From CAZRGV01 sp964599655 (GTDB taxonomy: Bacteria > Planctomycetota > Planctomycetia > Isosphaerales > Isosphaeraceae): a stretch of 17,770 nt of DNA. Made by a program: the position numbers and the translations under genes. Positions 6,896 to 14,629 of this stretch are shown here, piece by piece; positions within the stretch are counted from its first letter, which is position 1, and each line of letters begins with the position of its first letter. The notes beneath the pieces were generated by a model, which searched no databases, was not told where the DNA came from, and was given only the letters and a program-made list of their open reading frames with translations. The stretch covers positions 1 to 17,770 of the forward strand of contig CAZRGV010000125.1 of the NCBI GenBank assembly GCA_964599655.1, read 5' to 3'.

Positions 6896-9202
6896 ATGTC
6901 TCGACTGATCGCGAGAATCTCTCGGTCGTCGTCATTGAGCGCCTTCGCCATCCTGGCTGCCGGCCTGCTGCCCGGCCTGATCCTCGGTCTTTTGATTCTG
7001 CTGAGCGGCTGTGAGTCGAGGTCGGCCGGAACCTCAACGTCTCGCGAATCCGGAAGGGAACAGGCTCCCGCCAAGGAGGTGCCTGTTTTGCCGAAAGCCA
7101 CCGGTTTTGCCGATCCGACGATCCCTCAAGAGCCCAGCCCCTTCCGCTTCGCGGAGATCGCCAAGGACGCTGGAATCGACTTCGTGCACGTTTCGGGCAT
7201 GACCGAGGAACGCCACTTCCCGACCGCGAACGGTTCCGGGGTGGCCATCTTCGACTACGATAATGACGGATGGATGGATCTTTACTTCGCCTCGAACACG
7301 TTCCTTCCTCTTGGATCGAAGAAAATCGGGGAGAATCGGCTCTACAGAAACCTCGGCAACGGCAAGTTCGAGGACACGACGAAGGCCGCGGGCCTGGATT
7401 TTCAGGGGTTCTGCCATGGACTCGTCGTGGGCGACATCGACAACGACGGCGACCAGGATATCTTTCTGGCGACCTACTTTCAGAATACGCTGTACCTGAA
7501 TAACGGCGACGGCACGTTCCGCGATATTGGTCGAGAGGCGGGTGTCGCTCCCCCGACGTTCCAAGGCCGGATCGTGCACGACGCGAATGCCTCGGGAACC
7601 GACCCGGTGATCGTGGACGCGGTGGAAGGGCTTCGCTGGCGGGTCAATGGCGGGGAACCGAGCGACGACCTGACCATCAAGGTCAAGACGGGGCAAAAGC
7701 TCATCTTTCGACAGGCCGATTCCACCGCCGCTCGAGGGCTTCTGCTGCTGGCCGATCCTGGCCGGCTCGCCTCAATCGGCCAGACGGACAAGAACGAGGC
7801 CGTCCTCCGCGAAGTTGGGGCCAAGACCTCGCGGCTCGAAACGACGTTCCCCTCGATCGCGGCCGGCGCCGAGCCGGTCGTCATGGCCGAACTCGAGGTC
7901 GTGCGCGACCTCGGCGAGCCGATTCCGTTCCTCTGTTCCGAGCACCGTCCCGCCTGGTCGTCGGGCGGCGCCTTCCTCGACTACGACAATGACGGCGACC
8001 TCGACCTCTACGTCTCCAATTATGGCTGGTGGACGCTCGAGCAACACGGCTCCAAGTTCTGCGGGAACGTGGAGAAAAAGGTGCGGCAGTACTGCTCACC
8101 CAAGGAAGTGCAAACCGTCAAGCACATTCTCTACCGAAACGACGGCCTCCGGAACGGGGTTCCTCACTTCACCGACGTGACCGACGAGGCTGGAGTCGGC
8201 CGCTCCGACGGCCACGGCTTCGGCGTCGTCGCCACCGATCTGAACGACGACGGCCTGATCGACCTGTACGTCGCCAACGACCAGAACCCAGCGTTCACGT
8301 TTCTCAACAAGGGTGATGGCACCTTCGAGGACGCCACCGAAACCTCGTGCGCGGCGTACGACGAGAAGGGGGCCACGCAGTCGGGCATGGGCGCCGACGC
8401 GGCCGACGTCGACGGAGACGGCTTACCGGAATTGTTCAAAACCAACTTCGCGAACGAGTACAACACGCTGTATCAAAACCTCGGACACGCCACGTTCTAC
8501 GATCAGACGGCCTCCTACGGTCTCGCCGCCGACGCCATGCAATGGGTCGGCTGGGGTTGCGCCCTGGCCGATTTCGACAACGACGGCTGGCCCGACGCCT
8601 TCGTGACGAACGGCCATGTCGACAATAACTACAAGGATCTCGGAATCGACGACGTGCCCTATGAAGAGCCGGCGCTGCTGCATCGCAATGTCCCCCTCGG
8701 AGAAGGCCCTGGCGCCAGCCGGCGCTTTCGGTTGGCCACGCTCGCGGCTGGTCCCTATTTCGAACAGGGGCACGTTGGCCGAGGCGCCGCGTTCGGTGAT
8801 CTCGACAACGACGGCGACATCGACATCGTGGTCAATCACAAAGACGGGGCGCCCGCCTTGCTTCGCAACGACACGCCCACCGAAAACCGTTGGGTTCGTT
8901 TCGACCTGAGAGGGACTCGAAGCAATCGCGACGCCGTTGGCACTCGCATCGAGGTCGTGACCGGAGTTCGCACGATCGATCGACAGCGCAAAGGGGGGTG
9001 CAGTCTCGAGTCGGCGAACGACCCCCGCGTCCTGATCGGCGTCGGGCCGGTCGATCGGCTCGAAACCGTCCTCGTGCACTGGCCCTCCGGCGCGGAGACG
9101 ATCCTCAAGGACCTCGAGACCAACAAAACGTACGAGCTCGTCGAACCCGACGCTGCCTCGAAACCCGCAAACGACGCTCCGGACTCCGAGAAGGACTCCT
9201 GA
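6896..9202 (+). CDS. FG-GAP/VCBS repeat lipoprotein with C-terminal ASPIC/UnbV domain (CRTAC1 type), carrying a cupredoxin-like insert
   Basis: ATG 6896 follows GAGGAG by ten bases and gives 768 residues. The first 39 residues are a lipoprotein signal: a long hydrophobic segment ending in lipobox L36-S-G-C39, so the protein is probably anchored outside the cytoplasm. Seven calcium-binding D-x-[DN]-x-D-G blades are visible: DYDNDGWMD (from residue 120), DIDNDGDQD, DYDNDGDLD, DLNDDGLID, DVDGDGLPE, DFDNDGWPD and DLDNDGDID (from residue 635). They predict an integrin-like beta propeller. About residues 660-745 match the ASPIC/UnbV domain (RGTRSNRDAVGTRIEV ... VHWPSG). Between the second and third blades, residues about 218-355 are an insert that ends IPFLCSEHRPAW and resembles a cupredoxin, but with key metal ligands missing. 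No enzymatic role is known; binding of protein or glycan is plausible. Confidence 0.93.
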   Translation: MSRLIARISRSSSLSAFAILAAGLLPGLILGLLILLSGCESRSAGTSTSRESGREQAPAKEVPVLPKATGFADPTIPQEPSPFRFAEIAKDAGIDFVHVSGMTEERHFPTANGSGVAIFDYDNDGWMDLYFASNTFLPLGSKKIGENRLYRNLGNGKFEDTTKAAGLDFQGFCHGLVVGDIDNDGDQDIFLATYFQNTLYLNNGDGTFRDIGREAGVAPPTFQGRIVHDANASGTDPVIVDAVEGLRWRVNGGEPSDDLTIKVKTGQKLIFRQADSTAARGLLLLADPGRLASIGQTDKNEAVLREVGAKTSRLETTFPSIAAGAEPVVMAELEVVRDLGEPIPFLCSEHRPAWSSGGAFLDYDNDGDLDLYVSNYGWWTLEQHGSKFCGNVEKKVRQYCSPKEVQTVKHILYRNDGLRNGVPHFTDVTDEAGVGRSDGHGFGVVATDLNDDGLIDLYVANDQNPAFTFLNKGDGTFEDATETSCAAYDEKGATQSGMGADAADVDGDGLPELFKTNFANEYNTLYQNLGHATFYDQTASYGLAADAMQWVGWGCALADFDNDGWPDAFVTNGHVDNNYKDLGIDDVPYEEPALLHRNVPLGEGPGASRRFRLATLAAGPYFEQGHVGRGAAFGDLDNDGDIDIVVNHKDGAPALLRNDTPTENRWVRFDLRGTRSNRDAVGTRIEVVTGVRTIDRQRKGGCSLESANDPRVLIGVGPVDRLETVLVHWPSGAETILKDLETNKTYELVEPDAASKPANDAPDSEKDS

Positions 9203-9442
9203 CCCCTCTCCGCCCAAGCGCCTCCCCTCCCGACTCCCGTGAATCCAACACGCCGAGTCGACGGCCTTCGCGCGCCCCGGAGCAACGAACGCCCGCCGAT
9301 CCGCCCTTTCCGCCAACCGGCCATCTTTAGCGATCATTTCAAATGATACAAGAACAACGATTGACATTATACCCCTTATGCGTTAAGAAATCGTGTCGTC
9401 AACTCCGAGTCATCTCGCCGATCGTCGTAGGAGCCCTGGGAG
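9203..9442. promoter_or_regulatory. 240-bp spacer with an AT-rich operator-like site
   Basis: The first 125 bases are GC-rich and featureless. From about 9327 the sequence turns markedly AT-rich. ATCATTT (9333-9339) and AAATGAT (9341-9347) form a perfect dyad around one C. A consensus -35 hexamer TTGACA lies at 9361-9366, with only poor -10 candidates (TTAAGA at 9383). The arrangement suggests a regulated promoter for the DUF5655-type gene, but the -10 is weak. Confidence 0.45.
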
Positions 9443-9940
9443 ATGAGGCCTTCGCAGACGGATTCGAGGCATTCCGGCCAGTCCGCAAATGCTCAATGCG
9501 ACGTGGATCAGAGCAAGGCCGAGCGATCAAGGACCACACCCTCGAACGAGGACCGTGGGCCAGGCGCGATTTCATCCCGAAGTTCGGACCAGAATCTGGC
9601 CCTGGAGGCCCAGTTCGACGGCGAGAGAAATCGGCTCCGTCCGATCTATGTCCGGTTAACCGAGGTCCTCGTAGAACTTGGTCCCGAAGTTCGAATTCTG
9701 CCGAGAAAGACCTACGTTTCCGTCTTCCGCGCGCAACAATTCGCCATCGTGCGAGTCACCACGACATCGAAAATCGACCTCGGATTGAAGTTACCCGGGG
9801 TTGAGCCCAACGGACGATTGCTCGAAGCGTCGTCGTTCCTGAACGAGCGGATTACCCATCGCGTCGAGCTGACGTGTCTGGAGGACGTCGACGAGGAACT
9901 GATCGGCTGGATCTCGGAGGCCTATCGCCGTTCGATCTGA
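9443..9940 (+). CDS. DUF5655-type protein
   Basis: The 165-residue frame starts at ATG 9443. Residues about 58-163 match the DUF5655 pattern as I know it: RPIYVRLTEVLVELGPEV, then RKTYVSVFRAQQFAIVRVTT, then DLGLKLPG, then ITHRVELT and DVDEELIGWISEAY at the end. The function of the domain is not established; it is small and cytoplasmic. Residues 1-55 are polar and low in complexity (SQTDSRHSGQSANAQ, SRTTPSNEDRG), unlike a folded domain, and no other ATG occurs downstream. The true start may be a later GTG, such as the one coding residue 21, or the 5' end may be degraded. The gene stands alone behind an AT-rich region, which hints at separate acquisition. Confidence 0.72.
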   Translation: MRPSQTDSRHSGQSANAQCDVDQSKAERSRTTPSNEDRGPGAISSRSSDQNLALEAQFDGERNRLRPIYVRLTEVLVELGPEVRILPRKTYVSVFRAQQFAIVRVTTTSKIDLGLKLPGVEPNGRLLEASSFLNERITHRVELTCLEDVDEELIGWISEAYRRSI

Positions 9941-10083
9941 CCTGACGCGGACCCTCGTTGGATCGGGAATCGGGCGGGTTCCGGTTGTCGGACACTCCTT
10001 CCGCCGCTACCATGCCGGCTCATCGACAGGGCGGCCAATCATCCGCGCCGCTCGTCGGATCCTCGCGGGAAAGGATTCCCCAG

Positions 10084-11025
10084 ATGGCCACTTCGAGCTC
10101 GCTTGCCACCCGTCCCAAAGTCGAGACTTCGGCCCACGCTCCGAGACTCTCGGTGGTGATCGCGTCCGTCAACGGTTGGTCGGTTCTCGAGCCGACCCTT
10201 CGCGCGCTCGACGCTCAGCCGGAGCGCGACACGATGCAGATCGTCGTGGTGGACGTCGTCGGTGGCGCGACTCGCGAGCGAATCCGGTCCCATCAACCGC
10301 CCGTCGACTGCGTCGCGGTGGAGGAGCGCCTGACGATCCCTCGGCTTCGTTACCTCGGCGTGCAACGGGCGAACGGTGAGATCGTCGCCATCCTTGAGGA
10401 TCACGGCGAGGTGGATCGCGATTGGGCTCGACAGATGCTCGATGCCCACGAAGGCCCCTGGGGCGCCGTCGGTGGAGTCGTCGAAAATGGGCGAGGCGGG
10501 CTCGTCAACTGGGCGGTTTTCTTTTGCGAATACACAACCTACATGGCCCCCGTTCCCGAGGGTGAGCACGCCGACTTGCCCGGCAATAACATCGCGTACA
10601 AGCGTCCACACTTGCTCCGACATGCCCGAGTGCTCGACGAGGGAAAGTGGGAGTCCTGGCTCAACGACCGGCTCCGGGCCGACGGGGTCCCGATCGCATC
10701 GACAAACCGGGCGATCGTCCGCCACATCAAGCCGTTTCGGCTCGGCGATTTCCTCGCGCAACGGTTCCATTTCGCACGGTCGTACGCCGGGATGCGGCGC
10801 GTGGAACAATCACGGATCCAGCGGCTGGTCTATGGATTCGGATCGCTGGCGTTGCCGGCCTTGTTGATGCTGCGGGTCACGCGGAATGCGTTTCAGAAAC
10901 GACGGCACCTTGGCCGGTTCGTGCTCTGCGCTCCGCTGATCGCCCTGTTTCTGACCGTCGGCTCGTTCGGCGAGATGCTGGGTTACCTTTTCGGGCCGGG
11001 TCGAAGCCTGGAGAAGGTGGAATGA
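10084..11025 (+). CDS. Family-2 glycosyltransferase-like protein with C-terminal membrane helices (first of a tandem pair)
   Basis: ATG 10084 follows GGGAAAGGA at a good distance; the open frame extends upstream to 9958, but that part is not protein-like. The protein has 313 residues. Residues 21-29 (RLSVVIASV) open a GT-A Rossmann-like fold. EDH at 105-107 stands at the metal-binding DxD position, and WAVFFCEY (143-150) and LPGNN (165-169) follow. Hydrophobic helices at about 250-266 and 278-303 tie the protein to the membrane. The usual D-D-G-S element after the second strand reads VDVVGG, so donor binding may be altered. Its stop overlaps the start of the next gene (ATGA), so the two are translationally coupled paralogues. 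It probably builds a surface glycan or lipid-linked sugar; the substrate is unknown. Confidence 0.85.
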   Translation: MATSSSLATRPKVETSAHAPRLSVVIASVNGWSVLEPTLRALDAQPERDTMQIVVVDVVGGATRERIRSHQPPVDCVAVEERLTIPRLRYLGVQRANGEIVAILEDHGEVDRDWARQMLDAHEGPWGAVGGVVENGRGGLVNWAVFFCEYTTYMAPVPEGEHADLPGNNIAYKRPHLLRHARVLDEGKWESWLNDRLRADGVPIASTNRAIVRHIKPFRLGDFLAQRFHFARSYAGMRRVEQSRIQRLVYGFGSLALPALLMLRVTRNAFQKRRHLGRFVLCAPLIALFLTVGSFGEMLGYLFGPGRSLEKVE

Positions 11026-12002
11026 GCCGGCCTCGGCTCAGCGTCGTGGTCGCGGCGAGTGACTCGCCGCAGGCCGTCGCCGGCTGCCTTGCGTCGCTTG
11101 GTGATGCCGGCACCTCAAGGTTCGAACTCCTCGTGGCGGCCGATCGGGAGCGAATCCCACGGCCGGAACCCGCCCCTCGCGGGGTCCTCTGGGTGGAGGC
11201 CCTGCCGGGAGAAGGGGTCCACCGGCTTCGAACGCGAGCGATGGCGCGGGCAAGCGGAGAGGTGGTGGCCTTCACCGAGGATTCCTGTCGTCTCGGCCCG
11301 GATTGGGTGGATGCCTGGCTCGCCGCCTTTGAGAATCCGGAAATCGTCGCCGCCACGGGGCCCGTCGAACACGCGACGGGAGGTTCGATCCTCGACTGGG
11401 CCGTCTTCTTCTGCGAATACGCGCCGTTTCTGAGGTCGAGTCGACGGCAAATCACTTCGACACGGCTCGCCGGAAACAACTTCGCGGCGCGTCGTGAGTC
11501 ACTCGAACGCGTTCTCGGGTCGGGCGATGTGCATGAGTCGCTGCTTGCGGAGGCCGTGCAAAGGTCGGGTTTCCGAATCGCTCTGGTCGAAGGGGCGGTC
11601 GCGACACACGTTCGACGGTTCACGCTCCGAAGCGCGTTGCGGGATCGGCTCCGGTTCGGCTTCGAGTTCGGCCGGCTCCGGGCCTGCACGGAACCGACCT
11701 CTCGGCGGGTTGCGGCCGCGTTGCTCGGGCCCTTGATTCTTCTGCTTCAGCTCGGCCGCCTGGCGCTTACGCTGGCGCGGAAACAGCGGCATCTCGGACT
11801 TCTCGTGGAATCATTTCCGATCACCGCGTCGCTGCTGACGGCGTGGAGTGTCGGCGAATGGCTCGGCTGGACAACGGCTCCGCGTCGCTCGTCGGTTCCC
11901 GCGTGCAGACAATGTGAAACAGTGGTCCGACGCGTTTGGCGATCACCTGTCCCAGCCAAGTCCGAACCAGGCAGTTGTACGTCCTACCCAGAAATCGCTT
12001 GA
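11022..12002 (+). CDS. Family-2 glycosyltransferase-like protein (second of a tandem pair), 3' end overlapping a convergent gene
   Basis: ATG 11022 overlaps the stop of the previous gene by four bases, behind GGAGAAGG. The protein has 326 residues. It is a paralogue of its neighbour: RLSVVVAAS (5-13), EDS at 86-88 in the DxD position, DWAVFFCEYAPF (125-136), LAGNNFA (149-155), then HVRRF and a hydrophobic region at about 229-250 and 258-283. The D-D-G-S element is replaced by VAADRE. The paralogue ends soon after GEMLG; here, after GEWLG at 278-282, about 40 extra residues run on to the stop at 12002, antisense to the convergent methyltransferase gene. That tail is Cys- and Arg-containing and has no counterpart in the paralogue, so it may be a read-on after loss of an ancestral stop. 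Confidence 0.83.
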   Translation: MSRPRLSVVVAASDSPQAVAGCLASLGDAGTSRFELLVAADRERIPRPEPAPRGVLWVEALPGEGVHRLRTRAMARASGEVVAFTEDSCRLGPDWVDAWLAAFENPEIVAATGPVEHATGGSILDWAVFFCEYAPFLRSSRRQITSTRLAGNNFAARRESLERVLGSGDVHESLLAEAVQRSGFRIALVEGAVATHVRRFTLRSALRDRLRFGFEFGRLRACTEPTSRRVAAALLGPLILLLQLGRLALTLARKQRHLGLLVESFPITASLLTAWSVGEWLGWTTAPRRSSVPACRQCETVVRRVWRSPVPAKSEPGSCTSYPEIA

Positions 12003-12876
12003 ACGGGCGAAAGTGCTCGAGATCCGCCTCCGGAAGCGTGGGAGCCTCGATGCGCCCTCCCCGGAAGGGGCTACGTCGCAAGAGCCGCGTCCAATCCGCG
12101 TAACCGAGCGTATGAATGGCACGGAAGTCGAGCCCTCGCGTCCGTCGAACGTAAGGCGCCATCCAGGACCTCGGAAGGAACCCAACCCCCCAGACGCCCA
12201 CATGCGGTTCCGGGGTAAGACTGAATCGGTTCGGCGAGGCCAGAACGACGCGACCGCCAGGCCGGAGCGTTCGGTGCGCCTCGGCCATCGTGGCCGCCTG
12301 GTCGGCGACGTGCTCGATCACGTCGCCGGCCATGATGCCCGAGAGTACACCGTCGCGTATCGGCAAACGCTCGGCGCAGCCGCAAACCAGCCGGACATGC
12401 CGCACGCCTTCCTCGTCGAGCCGTTTCCTCGCCACGATCAACCATCGAAGCGCGATATCAATTCCCCAGAGGGACTCATGGTTCCTCGCGAGCGCCGAGA
12501 GGCACGAGCCCGAGCCGCAGCCCAGATCCAGGATCGGACCATCGGCGGTCTCTCCGAGAGCGTCGCGCCACTGTCGGACGCGTCCCGAGGCCGTCAGGAT
12601 ATGGGCGATCTGCCGGCGTCGGAGATCGAGAGGGATTTCGGGTGAGAGATCGAAGTAGTATTCCAGCAACCCTCGAAAATCGAGCCGATTGTAAGCCTCA
12701 TTGAGTCGAAGCGCGTAATCCCAGTCGTCCTGATTGGGCAGAAACGTGTCGTTCGCCGTGCGAAGGTCGGGGATGCCGCGGAGCGCGCGATACGAGTGAT
12801 CGCAGCCTGAGCACCGCCAGGTCGTTTCGCCCTCGAGCAGATCGGCCCGGCAAATCGGGCAAACGAAGCCTTCCAT
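11821..12876 (-). CDS. SAM-dependent methyltransferase with N-terminal zinc ribbon
   Basis: The start is the complement of 12874-12876, giving 351 residues. CPIC (6-9) and CSGC (22-25) form a Trm112-like zinc ribbon. After a helical linker, a class I methyltransferase fold begins with motif I, LDLGCGSG (116-123), then IDIALRWL for the acidic loop. MAGDVIEHV is the motif IV region, and LRPGGRVVLASPN is typical of the Methyltransf_11 group. It probably methylates a small molecule or glycan in the cytoplasm; the target is unknown. The neighbouring glycosyltransferase pair suggests a sugar or lipid-linked substrate. The last 25 or so residues lie antisense to the membrane-helix end of the glycosyltransferase gene, a 182-bp overlap. 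The start has only weak Shine-Dalgarno support (AAAGGA, 15 bases upstream). Confidence 0.88.
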   Translation of the reverse strand: MEGFVCPICRADLLEGETTWRCSGCDHSYRALRGIPDLRTANDTFLPNQDDWDYALRLNEAYNRLDFRGLLEYYFDLSPEIPLDLRRRQIAHILTASGRVRQWRDALGETADGPILDLGCGSGSCLSALARNHESLWGIDIALRWLIVARKRLDEEGVRHVRLVCGCAERLPIRDGVLSGIMAGDVIEHVADQAATMAEAHRTLRPGGRVVLASPNRFSLTPEPHVGVWGVGFLPRSWMAPYVRRTRGLDFRAIHTLGYADWTRLLRRSPFRGGRIEAPTLPEADLEHFRPFKRFLGRTYNCLVRTWLGQVIAKRVGPLFHIVCTREPTSDAEPLSSRAIRRHSTPSAATR

Positions 12877-12906
12877 CCCTGTACCGGCGTCCTTTCTCGG
12901 CCGAAG

Positions 12907-12930
12907 GATCACGACGGGCGGGTCGTGATC
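12907..12930. repeat. 9-bp inverted repeat in the methyltransferase/membrane-protein divergent spacer
   Basis: GATCACGAC (12907-12915) and GTCGTGATC (12922-12930) are perfect inverted arms around GGGCGG. The element lies 30 bp upstream of the methyltransferase start, in a 171-bp spacer shared with the divergent small membrane-protein gene. It could be an operator for one or both genes, or a hairpin in the methyltransferase leader. No T tract follows. Confidence 0.55.
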
Positions 12931-13047
12931 GTAACCCAACCCCCAGAATCGCCCAACCCAATTTCCCACCGACGATTGTGGGAATCCACCTGCTCCGATA
13001 CCGTCTGATACGCGGATTCTTCCCAACGCGACGAGGAACGACCTTCG

Positions 13048-13491
13048 ATGAGCGAGCAGAAGACGACCGGGGTCTCCGGAACCAACCGGCCACAAACCGG
13101 CATGCCCCGGATGGGCTGGGAAACCGTCCTGGGGGTCGCGCTCGGCGCGATGGCTGGGTCTCGAATCGGTGAGGTCGTGGGAGCGGGGTTCTTGGGCCTG
13201 GGAGCGGCGACCGGAACGAGGATCGGCTCGTGGATTGGGTTTTTCCTTGGGGCGGGGCTTGGCTCGTGCGTGGCCTCGCTTCTGGGACTGATTGCGAGGC
13301 CGGAGAATCGTCAAGTCCGCTATTTTCGGATGATCGTCGTCATCAATCTGGTGATTCTTCCCGTCCTGGGGCTCTGCGGCGCGCTTGGAGAAGCGTTTGG
13401 CGGAGCGGTTGGGGGATCGTTGGCCATCGCGATGGGGATCGCGGGTTTGATCGGTGTGTTCTGGCGTCTGACGCGGAGACGCGCGTCGTGA
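13048..13491 (+). CDS. Small glycine-zipper membrane protein, hypothetical
   Basis: ATG 13048 follows GAGGAACGACC; the protein has 147 residues. After a hydrophilic N-terminus of about 22 residues, it is strongly hydrophobic with regular glycines. Residues 37-50 (GSRIGEVVGAGFLG) and 56-69 (GTRIGSWIGFFLGA) are an imperfect internal repeat of G-[ST]-R-I-G-x-x-[IV]-G. More helices lie at about 94-110 and 115-139, and the end is basic (WRLTRRRAS), which suggests a cytoplasmic C-terminus. Glycine-zipper proteins pack or oligomerise in membranes, but no function can be given. It is divergent from the methyltransferase and convergent with apbE, 17 bp from it. Confidence 0.75.
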   Translation: MSEQKTTGVSGTNRPQTGMPRMGWETVLGVALGAMAGSRIGEVVGAGFLGLGAATGTRIGSWIGFFLGAGLGSCVASLLGLIARPENRQVRYFRMIVVINLVILPVLGLCGALGEAFGGAVGGSLAIAMGIAGLIGVFWRLTRRRAS

Positions 13492-13508
13492 GGCGCCCGC
13501 TCCACGGG

Positions 13509-14558
<1,050 letters not shown>

Positions 14559-14593
14559 CCGTGGGCTCTCCTGGATCCTCTTGAGAACGCAAC

Positions 14594-14608
14594 GCCCCGC
14601 TTCGGGGC
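14594..14608. repeat. Short GC hairpin in the apbE/FGE-like spacer
   Basis: GCCCCG (14594-14599) and CGGGGC (14603-14608) are perfect arms around CTT, in the 71-bp spacer between divergent starts. The Shine-Dalgarno of the FGE-like gene (GGAG, 14615-14618) lies just downstream. It is too short to assign a role with any certainty. Confidence 0.35.
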
Positions 14609-14629
14609 CCGGAATGGAGCATATCAAAC

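Noticed and set aside
8423..9367. Minus-strand open frame antisense to the FG-GAP lipoprotein gene
   Set aside because: The repeats of Val and Asp arise from antisense reading of the calcium-binding blades; there is no ribosome binding site or family match.
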